From: Prevotella sp. | GTDB lineage: Bacteria > Bacteroidota > Bacteroidia > Bacteroidales > Bacteroidaceae | NCBI GenBank assembly: GCA_017557405.1 | Contig: JAFYYV010000036.1 | Location: 1 to 64,000, forward strand | Direction: 5' to 3' | Length of the DNA stretch: 64,000 nucleotides | Part shown: one piece after another, positions 36,326 to 44,874 of the stretch | How the letters are laid out: each line of letters opens with the position of its first letter | Numbering within the stretch: the first letter of the stretch is position 1 | Translations under genes and position numbers: made by a program | Notes under the pieces: generated by a model | Told to the model about the DNA's origin: nothing | Database searches by the model: none | What the model saw: only the letters and a program-made list of their open reading frames with translations

Positions 36326-37556
36326 ATCTGAGTGCTTCGATAGGATCTAATTTAGCGGCTTTCTTGGCTGGATACCATCCGAAGAACACACCCGTGAAGG
36401 TACACACGGCGAAGCTCATGATGATGCTCCAAGGCTGTATGTAGATGGGCCAGTGCGCCACCGACTTGATGAAATAGCTCGCTCCAACACCCAACAACAC
36501 GCCGATGATGCCACCTGTCACACTCAGCATGATGGCTTCGATGAGGAATTGGTTGAGGATATCGATGCCTCGTGCACCCACGCTCATACGAAGTCCAATC
36601 TCACGCGTACGCTCCGTCACACTCACATACATGATGTTCATGATGCCGATACCACCCACAATGAGCGAAATGCCAGCCACACATCCCAGCAGGATGGTCA
36701 GCATGTCGGTCGTCGTTGTCATCATGCTCGACAACTCTTCTTGAGATCGGATGTTGAAGTCGTCTGCATCTCCGTCGAACTCGGCTGTGGCCTCTCTCAA
36801 CTTGTGGTTGCGGCGCAGGATATTCGTGATTTCATCGATGGCCTTGTCGGTCACACCCTCCGTGATGGCCGAGCATTGTATTCCTTGCAGATACGTCTGG
36901 GCCATGATGCGTTTCATGACGGTCGTATAGGGTGCCAACACCAGGTTGTCTTGGTCCATACCCATCGAGTTGTAGCCCTTCTTCTTCAGCACGCCAATTA
37001 CACGGAAGGGTATGGAGTTGTAGCGTACCACCTTGCCAATCGGATCACCACCATCAGGGAAGAGGTTGTCGACGACTGTCTGACCCAGTATGCACACCTT
37101 GGCGCTCGATTTGATGTCGGCGTCGGTGAACATCTCACCGTCAGATATGCTCAGTTGGCGAATCTCCATGTAGTCTTGGTTCACGCCGTAGATGGACGAA
37201 GGTGTGTTGTTGTTGCCATAAATCCACTGGCCGCTACTCTGTACTGTGGGGCTCACGGCTTTCAGATACGAGCATTCGTCTTTGATGTTCTGGAAGTCAA
37301 TCATCTTGAGCGTCTCCATTGAAGAGGCGTCTTGTCTGACACCACCACGCATGTCGGCACCAGGGCTTATCATAATCATGTTCGAACCCATCTCAGCGAT
37401 GTTCGACTGAATGCTCCTCTTGGTACCCTGACCAACGGCGAGCATCGTGATGACCGACGCGATGCCGATGATGATGCCTAATGCCGTCAAGAACGAACGC
37501 GTCTTGTTGGCCGAGATAGCTCTCATCGCTATTTTGAACAGATTGCTGTAATTCAT
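36318..37556 (-). CDS. MacB-like ABC transporter permease
   Basis: This 412-aa protein has an N-terminal transmembrane helix (SFLTALGIIIGIASVITMLAV), a periplasmic MacB-core domain (residues about 45-275) and three C-terminal helices from about 285. It ends in AKKAAKLDPIEALRYE, typical of the FtsX/MacB superfamily. It forms the inner-membrane part of a tripartite efflux pump with the adjacent ATPase, adaptor and TolC. Confidence 0.94.
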   Translation of the reverse strand: MNYSNLFKIAMRAISANKTRSFLTALGIIIGIASVITMLAVGQGTKRSIQSNIAEMGSNMIMISPGADMRGGVRQDASSMETLKMIDFQNIKDECSYLKAVSPTVQSSGQWIYGNNNTPSSIYGVNQDYMEIRQLSISDGEMFTDADIKSSAKVCILGQTVVDNLFPDGGDPIGKVVRYNSIPFRVIGVLKKKGYNSMGMDQDNLVLAPYTTVMKRIMAQTYLQGIQCSAITEGVTDKAIDEITNILRRNHKLREATAEFDGDADDFNIRSQEELSSMMTTTTDMLTILLGCVAGISLIVGGIGIMNIMYVSVTERTREIGLRMSVGARGIDILNQFLIEAIMLSVTGGIIGVLLGVGASYFIKSVAHWPIYIQPWSIIMSFAVCTFTGVFFGWYPAKKAAKLDPIEALRYE

Positions 37557-37574
37557 GTTGTTGGTCTTCTTTTG

Positions 37575-38327
37575 TTATTCGTCCTCGTTGGCGGGTAGTG
37601 CTGCCAATCCTTCGGCAGCCGAGAGGATGTTGTGGTTTTCTTCATCGCTGATCACGTGTCCGTCGCGCAGTTGGATGTTACGCGAGGAGTAGTTAGCGAT
37701 GTCGGGATTGTGGGTCACGAAGATGATGGTCCTGCCTTCCTGGTGCAACTTCTGGAAAAGCACCAGAATCTCGAATGAGGTACGGGTGTCAAGGTTCCCC
37801 GTCGCCTCGTCGGCTAGGATGACCGCAGGGTTGTTGACCAACGCACGAGCAATGGCTACACGTTGCATCTGACCACCCGACATTTGGTTCGACTTGTGCA
37901 TCAATCGGTCGCATAATCCCACCGATTCCAAAGCGGTGATGGCTGCCTCACGACGTTGCCTGGCATTGTACTCGCTGTTGTACATCAACGGCAGCTCCAC
38001 GTTCTCAATGCTCGTCGTTTTGGGTAGCAGGTTGTAGCTCTGGAAGATGAATCCAATCTTGCGGTTGCGCAATACGGCTCGTTGTGGTTTCGACATCGTA
38101 CGTACACTGACACCATCCAGGTAATACTCACCGCTGGTGGGCGTGTCCAGACAACCCAACTGGTTAAGAAGGGTCGACTTTCCCGAACCCGACTTACCCA
38201 TGATGGTGACAAACTCGCCTTCATGTATCTTGAACGAGACACCACGCAAAGCATGAACCGTCTCGTTGCCAACAATGAAGTTGCGCTTTACATTGTCAAG
38301 TTCGATGACTACTTTTCTTGTATCCAT
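37575..38327 (-). CDS. MacB-like ABC transporter ATP-binding protein
   Basis: This 250-aa ATPase has Walker A GKSGSGKST (44-52), signature MSGGQMQRVAIARAL, Walker B VILADEATGNLD and the switch His in FVTHNPDIA. It is a LolD/MacB-type ATPase. Here the ATPase and permease are separate genes, unlike fused E. coli MacB. It lies 18 bp before the permease and 12 bp after the adaptor. Confidence 0.95.
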   Translation of the reverse strand: MDTRKVVIELDNVKRNFIVGNETVHALRGVSFKIHEGEFVTIMGKSGSGKSTLLNQLGCLDTPTSGEYYLDGVSVRTMSKPQRAVLRNRKIGFIFQSYNLLPKTTSIENVELPLMYNSEYNARQRREAAITALESVGLCDRLMHKSNQMSGGQMQRVAIARALVNNPAVILADEATGNLDTRTSFEILVLFQKLHQEGRTIIFVTHNPDIANYSSRNIQLRDGHVISDEENHNILSAAEGLAALPANEDE

Positions 38328-38339
38328 ATAGCGCCGCGT

Positions 38340-39515
38340 TTATCTTCTTCTGTTTCTTCCCGGAGGACCAGGCATGAGAGGGTTGCTTTCACGTGCTCCC
38401 ATCGGCATGTCAAAGTTCGACTTTACGTTCACACCCGTGATGATTTCTTGTCCGGCTTTCAATCCGCTCACAATCTGGGTGTGCGTACCATCGCTGATTC
38501 CTATGTTCACGGGATGGGCCACGATGTTGTTGCCTTCCTGTGTCCACACCTTGTTCTTGGCGTTGGTGTCCACAATCTTTCTCATGCCAACTGTCTCCTT
38601 GGTAGGCGTATAACGCAATGCCTTGCTCGACACGCTGAGCACGCCCTGACGCTCTTGGGTGTAGATGGTGACACTCGCCGTGAGGCCTGGCTTCAGTTTC
38701 ATGTCGCCGTTGGGGGCGCTGATGACAACCTGGTAGGTCACCACATTGTTGGTCGTCGTCGCCTCTTGTCTCACTTGCTTCACCGTTCCTTCGAAGGTGT
38801 CGTCGGGATAGGCGTCGACGGTGAATGTCACACGCTCGCCGTTCTTCACATCACCTATGTCGGCCTCGTCCACATCTGCCACCACCTGCATGTTCGTGAG
38901 GTCCTGGGCTATCTTGAACAGTTCGGGCGTGTTGAACGAAGCAGCCACCGTCTGGCCTTCTTCGACAGACTTCGAGAGCACCACACCATCGATGGGCGAG
39001 GTGATGGTGGCATAGCCGAGGTTGGTTTGTGCTTTGCGGACGCTCTCACGCGCCTGCGACACCTGTTGGTTTGCTTGCTGGTACGACAATCTTGCCGACT
39101 CGAATTCGTCGGCGCTCACCAGTCCTTTCTGGTACAAAGTCTGATAGCGGTTGAAGTTGGCCTTCTGATAGTTCAGGCTGCTCAGCACGCTGTTCAGATT
39201 GGCTTTGGCGGTGTTGAGTTCGCTGATCAGGTTGGTCTTGTCGAGCTCGGCAATCACCTGGCCTCTCTTCACCACGCTGTTGTAGTCGACATATAGTTTT
39301 CTCACGATGCCGCTCACCTGCGTACCCACCGTTACCGATGTCACCGGCTCGATGGTTCCTGTGGCGGTGATGCTGTTCTGAATATTGGCCGGTGCCACCT
39401 TCTCGGTCTCGAAAGTCACTTCTTCGACCTTCTTGTTGCCCGAAAACTTCCACATTGCGAGGGCAATGAGGGCAATGGCAATCACGGCAATCCAAACTTT
39501 ACTAATCTTCTTCAT
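38340..39515 (-). CDS. MacA-like periplasmic adaptor (HlyD/RND family)
   Basis: This 391-aa protein has an N-terminal membrane anchor (VWIAVIAIALIALAMWKF), a lipoyl half-motif (GTIEPVTSVTVGTQVSGIV), an alpha-helical hairpin (about 105-170), a second lipoyl half (ITSPIDGVVLSKSVEEGQTV) and beta-barrel and membrane-proximal domains. It links MacB to the TolC-like channel. Its tail is Pro/Arg-rich. Confidence 0.94.
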   Translation of the reverse strand: MKKISKVWIAVIAIALIALAMWKFSGNKKVEEVTFETEKVAPANIQNSITATGTIEPVTSVTVGTQVSGIVRKLYVDYNSVVKRGQVIAELDKTNLISELNTAKANLNSVLSSLNYQKANFNRYQTLYQKGLVSADEFESARLSYQQANQQVSQARESVRKAQTNLGYATITSPIDGVVLSKSVEEGQTVAASFNTPELFKIAQDLTNMQVVADVDEADIGDVKNGERVTFTVDAYPDDTFEGTVKQVRQEATTTNNVVTYQVVISAPNGDMKLKPGLTASVTIYTQERQGVLSVSSKALRYTPTKETVGMRKIVDTNAKNKVWTQEGNNIVAHPVNIGISDGTHTQIVSGLKAGQEIITGVNVKSNFDMPMGARESNPLMPGPPGRNRRR

Positions 39516-39588
39516 CTCTCTCTGGTTATTTGGTTGCGATTATTGTTGTGTTTTCTAATAATATATATAAGGTGTAAGGGTTCGGATG

Positions 39589-40932
39589 TTATTTCACGAT
39601 GCCGTTCCGATAGAAGTTTAGCATGCTGATGTTCAATATCGTGAGATACTTGCTTTGCAGTTCGTTCTGCTGGGCTTGGAGCAATGCGTCACGGCCTTTC
39701 ATTAACTCCACGATATTGATGAGTTTCTGGTCGAACTTCGCGTTAAGCAGTTCAAAACTCGTCTGAGCGCTCTCTGTTGCCACCTTCGCAGCCTTGAACT
39801 TGTTCTGGTTGGTCACGGCTTGCAACCAATAGTTCTCAACGGTGGAGTAGAGGGTGGTTTGCTTGTCCAGCAAGTCCAACTCATAGTTCTGCTTCTGGAT
39901 AGCGGCCTTGTTTACGGCGGTCCTCGTCGAGCGGTTGTCGAACAACGGGATGTTCACGCTAAATCCTGCGCCGAGGTTGAAATTGTTCTTCAGCTGCGAG
40001 CCCCAAGCGTTGTTGCTCATCGAGGTTGTGTTGGTGATGGCGCTGGCGGTCAAGCCCACCGTAGGCAGTTTCTGCGCCTTCGCAATCTGCATGTTCAGCT
40101 TACTTGTCTCGATTCCCAGCTGTGCGTTCTTGATCTCTGGACGTGTCGTCAGAGCTGCCTGATACACCGACTGCAAGGTGGGAATCACCTGCAATGCCAT
40201 CTCGTCTGTCGTGGTTGGTATCACAACGTCAAACTCCTCATCATCAACGATTTGCAACAATTGCTTCAACTGGCGCTTGAAGTTCCTCAAGTTGCTCTCT
40301 GCCTCCACGATATTGTATTCGTCTTGTGCTCGTTGCGAAGTCAGCTGAGCGAGGTCGGCCTTGCTCATCTTGCCCACGTTCACGAATTCTTGACCTCGGT
40401 CTTCGTTGGCCTTGCTCGTCTCAAGACTCGTCTTGTTCACCTTGATGGCCTCCGTCGAATAGAGAATTTGCACATAGAGTTGCGCAATCTGCTCCTGGAT
40501 GTTGTTGGCGGTCGTAGCCGAGTCGAGAGCCGCTTGCTGCTCAGCCATCTCGTTCAGCTTGATGGTGTTCTTGTTACGGTTGCCGTTCCACACCGTCCAA
40601 TTGCCGTTTAGGCCGTACGAGCCATTGTAATACACCTTGTCGATGCTCGACTGTACATATCCGTTGGCCACCGTAGCCGAACCCGTTTCGGGCCACGGAC
40701 GTGCCGTTGCGTTGTGCGATGTCGAAGCCGACAGCGAGGGTAGTAGTGCTGCTTTGCTCTGCAGCACATCTTCCTGTGCGCTCAGTTTGTTCAGTCGTGT
40801 CTTCTGTAGCGAGATGTTGTTAGCCAACGCATAATCAATACATTCCGCCAGTGTCCACTTGCGGGCGAAGGCATAGTTGGGGGCGGCCATCAAGGCAAGC
40901 CCAACCATGCATGAAATAAAATATCTTCTCAT
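39589..40932 (-). CDS. TolC-like outer membrane efflux protein
   Basis: This 447-aa protein has a signal peptide (ending AAPNYAFA) and two OEP repeats with long helices (KWTLAECIDYALANNISLQKTR; ELLNAKFDQKLINIVELMKGRDALL). It would form the outer-membrane channel. First gene of the minus-strand operon TolC, MacA, ATPase, permease, kinase, regulator. I found no clear promoter consensus in the 130 bp upstream. Confidence 0.94.
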   Translation of the reverse strand: MRRYFISCMVGLALMAAPNYAFARKWTLAECIDYALANNISLQKTRLNKLSAQEDVLQSKAALLPSLSASTSHNATARPWPETGSATVANGYVQSSIDKVYYNGSYGLNGNWTVWNGNRNKNTIKLNEMAEQQAALDSATTANNIQEQIAQLYVQILYSTEAIKVNKTSLETSKANEDRGQEFVNVGKMSKADLAQLTSQRAQDEYNIVEAESNLRNFKRQLKQLLQIVDDEEFDVVIPTTTDEMALQVIPTLQSVYQAALTTRPEIKNAQLGIETSKLNMQIAKAQKLPTVGLTASAITNTTSMSNNAWGSQLKNNFNLGAGFSVNIPLFDNRSTRTAVNKAAIQKQNYELDLLDKQTTLYSTVENYWLQAVTNQNKFKAAKVATESAQTSFELLNAKFDQKLINIVELMKGRDALLQAQQNELQSKYLTILNISMLNFYRNGIVK

Positions 40933-41063
40933 TTCGATTTAATAATAAGATGCTGTTACGTTTAAAAACTATCAGTCGTTAGACGTCGATTCGGCTCATA
41001 AAAGTTTCCTTACCACCGCATTATTAACAAAAGTTAGTAGGATGGGGGAGAGTCCATCAGTGT

Positions 41064-41663
41064 TCACAACGACTGCAACCTTGCGATGTATTTGCCCAGG
41101 ATGTCGAACTCCAGGTTCACCACGCTCCCCACCTTCATGTCGGCAAAGTTCGTGTTCTCCCGCGTATAAGGGATGATGGCCACATTGAACGTGTTGCTGG
41201 TGGGCTCGCATACCGTCAGCGACACCCCGTTCACAGTCACGCTCCCTTTGTCCACCGTGAAATAGCCACGTCGAGCCATCTCTCGGTTCTCCTCATATTC
41301 GAACGTGAAGTAGGTGCTTCCGTCGGCGTCCTGCATGTCGATGCAACGTGCCGTCTCGTCCACATGACCTTGCACGATGTGGCCGTCCAGACGTCCGTTC
41401 ATCAGCATCGAGCGTTCCACGTTCACATGGTCGCCAACCGCCAACAGACCCAGGTTCGAGCGTTCCAACGTCTCGCGCATGGCCGTCACCGTGTAGCAGC
41501 CATCGGCGATGCTCACTACCGTCAAACACACACCATTGTGGGCGATACTCTGGTCAATCTTCAACTCATCGACAAACGAGCAACGCAACGTGAAGTCGAT
41601 GTTTCCCTCATATTTCTTGATGCCCGTCACGACGGCCATCTCCTCAACAATTCCCGAGAACAT
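41064..41663 (-). CDS. ribE: Riboflavin synthase, alpha subunit
   Basis: This 199-aa protein has two lumazine-binding repeats, each with the family pattern: MFSGIVEEMAVV...IAHNGVCLTVV and HIVQGHVDETARCI...GSVTVNGVSLTV. It dismutates two 6,7-dimethyl-8-ribityllumazine into riboflavin. The gene stands alone, and no FMN riboswitch is visible upstream. Confidence 0.96.
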   Translation of the reverse strand: MFSGIVEEMAVVTGIKKYEGNIDFTLRCSFVDELKIDQSIAHNGVCLTVVSIADGCYTVTAMRETLERSNLGLLAVGDHVNVERSMLMNGRLDGHIVQGHVDETARCIDMQDADGSTYFTFEYEENREMARRGYFTVDKGSVTVNGVSLTVCEPTSNTFNVAIIPYTRENTNFADMKVGSVVNLEFDILGKYIARLQSL

Positions 41664-41705
41664 ATTCTACAATTCTTTTTCTATATACCTATTACAAAAC
41701 ACAAA

Positions 41706-41744
41706 ATGAGGTGGAGGCAGTTAAGTGTTACTGTGTCCTCCACC
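41706..41744 (-). terminator. Hairpin after the 64-aa ORF
   Basis: On the minus strand GAGGTGGAGG pairs with CCTCCACCTC and is followed by ATTTTGTGTTTTG. It starts directly after the ORF stop codon and precedes ribE. Confidence 0.65.
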
Positions 41745-41939
41745 TCAATATAAAAAGGGGCTGCCGATGATGTGATGAAACTCCGAGTCAAAATGATTTG
41801 AGAACTCTCCGTCGTTGTAATCCACCGGCTTTTCAGCTAAAACACTCGCGTGTTTTTGTGGCCCGCCATTAACTAGAGAAGTCGTCTCGGTTTTCAGAAT
41901 TATTTGATGAGTATCCCGATCAAATCGACCAACCCCCAT
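41745..41939 (-). CDS. Small conserved-looking protein, 64 aa, unknown function
   Basis: I do not recognise the family. The protein begins MGVGRFDRDTHQIILKTE and has no signal peptide or membrane segment. It is probably real: an AAAGGAG Shine-Dalgarno lies just upstream of the ATG, a TATCTTTGC -7 element lies at 41959-41967, and a hairpin follows the stop. It is a single-gene transcription unit upstream of ribE. Confidence 0.65.
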   Translation of the reverse strand: MGVGRFDRDTHQIILKTETTSLVNGGPQKHASVLAEKPVDYNDGEFSNHFDSEFHHIIGSPFLY

Positions 41940-41958
41940 ATTTTTCTCCTTTACAATT

Positions 41959-41967
41959 GCAAAGATA
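41959..41967 (-). promoter_or_regulatory. -7 element of the 64-aa ORF
   Basis: TATCTTTGC on the minus strand, with ATTG about 20 nt upstream. Confidence 0.6.
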
Positions 41968-42021
41968 ATAAAAAAGATTTGAATCGCAATGCTTTTCTGC
42001 GTTTTTTTTCAAAACTTTTTG

Positions 42022-42030
42022 TATTTTTGC
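42022..42030 (+). promoter_or_regulatory. -7 element of the lipoprotein gene
   Basis: TATTTTTGC, 44 nt before the chosen ATG at 42075. It shows that the longer upstream frame is not translated. Confidence 0.55.
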
Positions 42031-42074
42031 ACACGACAAGATTTTTTACAGAACAAACATCAAATTCAACGAAT

Positions 42075-42449
42075 ATGAGAAAACAAATTGCTATCCTCTC
42101 GGCCGTCCTGTTGATGGGCGTTGGAACCCTACTCACATCGTGCAACACCAAGATGCACGCCGTGAACCAACTGGAGCGCTTCTCCTACGAGCTGCGCGAC
42201 CATAGTGCCAACTATTCCGTCCAAGAGTGGGAGCAGGCCGCAGAGCGCTTCGTAGAGATTCGCAAGAACATCAGCAAGCACGAGCTCGACTACACAGCCG
42301 AAGAGAAGGCCCGCATCGGTCAGCTTGAAGGCAAGTGCGCCGGCTATATGGCTCGTGGCATGAAGCAGGGATTCTTCGACAAGGTGAAAGGTGTGGCTGG
42401 CGAAATCAAGGGCATCCTAAAAGGCATCCTCAATGCAGTCACCGAATAG
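42075..42449 (+). CDS. Small lipoprotein, 124 aa, unknown function
   Basis: The N-terminus MRKQIAILSAVLLMGVGTLL ends in a lipobox, LTSC, so the protein should be lipid-anchored. The rest is helical and charged, with a Gly-rich end (VKGVAGEIKGILKGILNAV). No known domain recognised. It overlaps the next gene by 17 bp, and the two are likely translated together. Confidence 0.78.
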   Translation: MRKQIAILSAVLLMGVGTLLTSCNTKMHAVNQLERFSYELRDHSANYSVQEWEQAAERFVEIRKNISKHELDYTAEEKARIGQLEGKCAGYMARGMKQGFFDKVKGVAGEIKGILKGILNAVTE

Positions 42450-42765
42450 TTTCGAAGCCTACTGGGAGGCCAATCGCAAGCGATTGTTGGAAGAGGACGA
42501 GGAATACAAGAAGGCACTCGACGGCTACAAACTCCATTCGGGTGCCGATTGGTTGTTGTTCGCCTTCCCTGTTGTCGTGGCCATCGTCGTGCTCGATTGG
42601 GCTCCTTTCAAGGGTGAGTTCCTCAACTGGATTCTTGGCGCTGTTGCCGCCATCCTTACCTTCGTCGCTTGTGTCGCCTTCAAGACCCACATGTCGGGCA
42701 ACCGCTCTCTCAGCAACATCGAAGCCGATGTGAAACGAAGAGAGGAAGAGAAGTTTGGACATTGA
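42433..42765 (+). CDS. Small two-TM membrane protein, 110 aa
   Basis: The N-terminal 45 residues are charged. Two hydrophobic segments follow (WLLFAFPVVVAIVVLDW and WILGAVAAILTFVACVAF), then a charged C-terminus (ADVKRREEEKFGH). Function unknown. It overlaps the upstream lipoprotein gene, so the two products may act together at the envelope. Confidence 0.72.
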   Translation: MQSPNSFEAYWEANRKRLLEEDEEYKKALDGYKLHSGADWLLFAFPVVVAIVVLDWAPFKGEFLNWILGAVAAILTFVACVAFKTHMSGNRSLSNIEADVKRREEEKFGH

Positions 42766-42847
42766 ACATTGACCATTGAACTTTGAAAGTTCCGATTAAG
42801 TGAGAGCAGAAGCGAGAAGAACTTAGCCCGATAGGGCAACATTGAAA

Positions 42848-42876
42848 AAAGGCTATCGAATTTGTCGGTAGCCTTT
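42848..42876. terminator. Bidirectional terminator
   Basis: AAAGGCTATCGA, loop, TCGGTAGCCTTT with A/T runs on both sides. It separates the small membrane-protein gene from the convergent GH67 gene. Confidence 0.85.
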
Positions 42877-42903
42877 ATTCTTTCATCTATTGCTAATTGT
42901 CCA

Positions 42904-44874
42904 TCACTTCGTATATCCGTAGGGAGGATTCTCATACATGGAGATGGGGATGCGGAACTGCTTCATCTCGTCGAGATTGTGCACGGGATGCTCCATGTCC
43001 TGTGGAATGGGACGATTAGAGAAGGTCTGGAAGTATAGCAGACAGGCGTCGCGCCACCACTCGGCATCGCGGGCTTGTATGCGGAGCTTGCGTTGCACCT
43101 CGTCAAAGCGCTGTTGGTCCACGTAGGGTTGCATGGCATCCCATACGGTCAGGAAGCCACGGGCCTGGTGCACACCATCGTCGTACTTATGGCACAGTTC
43201 GTCCCAGAACGTGCGACCACTCTTCATCTTGTGGTCCCACGGCACGTGGTGGAACCAAGCCAAGAGGTTCTCTGGGCAAGTATTGATATCGTTATACAAA
43301 CGGAAGAGTTCCTCGGGATACTGCTTCACGTTGCCCGACCCCGCGAGTGTTCGGTCGAAGCCCAGTCCGATGCTGTCGGCCTTGTGGTAGTAGGGTGGAG
43401 TCCAGTCGACCCTCACGCCACGTGGCGCATACCAAGGCTCCGGTCCGTAGTGATGTCCTCCAGCAAAGATGTGGTGTAGGCCCAGCGGCATCATATAGCT
43501 CACACAAGCCTCGCGGCTATCGAGCATCAACTGCTTCACGGGACCTACCAACCGCTCCTCGTTCGAGAAGGTTTGGCGCAACCATTCGTCGGCAATCTGT
43601 TCCGATGTCAGAGCAGGGTTCCATGCCAGTCGTCCGAAGGCATACCAGTTCGACTGTGCGAAGTGATGTCCGCACCAGTTCGTGTCGTCACCGATATTGG
43701 CCACACCCGCCATCGCTTTCAGACTGGCAGGCTTCACCCAACCGAAGAACTCCTTCCACATCGGGGCGAGGTAGACCAGATGGTTGGCAGCCCCCAGATA
43801 CTCCTGTGTAATCTGGAACTCTACCATCATCGGCGTCTTCTGCAACGAGGTGAACAGCGGGTTATAGGGTTCGCGAGGCTGGAAGTCCACGGGACCGTTC
43901 TTGATCTGGATAATCACGTTGTCGGCAAACTGCCCGTCCAGAGGCACAAACTCCTCGCACGCCTGGTTGGCACGGTCTCTGCTCTGTGGCTTATACACGA
44001 AGGCGCGCCACATCACGATACCCTTATGCGGCTTCAGCACCTTGCCCAACATGTTGGCTCCGTCGGCATGCGTACGTCCGAAGTCCTGCGGACCAGGCTC
44101 ACCCTCCGAGTTGGCTTTCACGAGGAAACCGCCGAAGTCGGGAATCATCTTATATATCTCGTTCACCTTGTCCTTCCACCAGCTCACCACGTTGGCATCC
44201 AGCGGGTCGGCAGTCTCCAGTCCGCCCACCTTGATGGGCGACGCGAAGTTGATGGACAGATATACTCGAATGCCATAGGGACGCAACTGGTCGGCTATCG
44301 CTTTCGCCTTCTGCAGACTTTCGGTCGTCAGCGCTTCGGGCTTCGCGTTCACATTGTTCAGCACCGTTCCGTTGATGCCGATAGAGGCATTGGCACGGGC
44401 GTACGTCTTCATCCGCTCTGGGTCAGGGTTCAGGAAGATGCTCTTCCCCGCGAATCCACGTTCCACCGTGCCGTTAGGGTTGTCCCAGTGGTTCAATATG
44501 CGCAGGGTGTATGCAGGCTGCTCCTTGATGTCGAGTCCTGTGGTCGACTGTCCAGACTGCTGCAGACGCAACAGGTGGAAAGCGCCATATAACAGTCCGG
44601 CATCGTTTGCTGCCGAAATCGTCGTCTTTCCGCCCTCGCCCTTGATGGTGTATGCGTCTGCGGCCATTCCCTTCTGGCGTTTCAGCACCACCGGTCCGCC
44701 CTGCCAATAGTTTTGCAGCTCGGTCATCGCCGTACCTTTCACACCCGTCACCGTGGCAGTCGTGTTGGTTTTCTCCAGTCGTAGCCACAGTCGGCTGCCG
44801 TCCTCGTTTTCTGGGGCAGCCACGCTCCAAACTGCCACCAGCAGCATGAGAGCGGAAATAATGGTTCTTTTCAT
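42904..44874 (-). CDS. Alpha-glucuronidase (GH67)
   Basis: This 656-aa enzyme has a signal peptide (MKRTIISALMLLVAVWSVAA), an N-terminal GH67N-type domain, a TIM barrel with YSLINFASPIK-like and VKANSEGEPGPQDFGRTHADG segments, and the C-terminal GH67 region (FHHVPWDHKMKSGRTFWDELCHKYDDG). It removes 4-O-methylglucuronate from xylo-oligosaccharide ends. Its ATG follows directly on the GH43 stop codon with no gap. The signal peptide points to the periplasm. Confidence 0.94.
   Translation of the reverse strand: MKRTIISALMLLVAVWSVAAPENEDGSRLWLRLEKTNTTATVTGVKGTAMTELQNYWQGGPVVLKRQKGMAADAYTIKGEGGKTTISAANDAGLLYGAFHLLRLQQSGQSTTGLDIKEQPAYTLRILNHWDNPNGTVERGFAGKSIFLNPDPERMKTYARANASIGINGTVLNNVNAKPEALTTESLQKAKAIADQLRPYGIRVYLSINFASPIKVGGLETADPLDANVVSWWKDKVNEIYKMIPDFGGFLVKANSEGEPGPQDFGRTHADGANMLGKVLKPHKGIVMWRAFVYKPQSRDRANQACEEFVPLDGQFADNVIIQIKNGPVDFQPREPYNPLFTSLQKTPMMVEFQITQEYLGAANHLVYLAPMWKEFFGWVKPASLKAMAGVANIGDDTNWCGHHFAQSNWYAFGRLAWNPALTSEQIADEWLRQTFSNEERLVGPVKQLMLDSREACVSYMMPLGLHHIFAGGHHYGPEPWYAPRGVRVDWTPPYYHKADSIGLGFDRTLAGSGNVKQYPEELFRLYNDINTCPENLLAWFHHVPWDHKMKSGRTFWDELCHKYDDGVHQARGFLTVWDAMQPYVDQQRFDEVQRKLRIQARDAEWWRDACLLYFQTFSNRPIPQDMEHPVHNLDEMKQFRIPISMYENPPYGYTK

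Noticed and set aside
38082..39296. Plus-strand frame of 404 codons over the MacA gene
   Set aside because: Antisense shadow of a well supported MacA-like gene; His/Val-rich and without motifs.
43573..44592. Plus-strand frame of 339 codons over the GH67 gene
   Set aside because: Antisense shadow of GH67 with no domain. The frames at 23306-24241 and 45541-46431 are alike.
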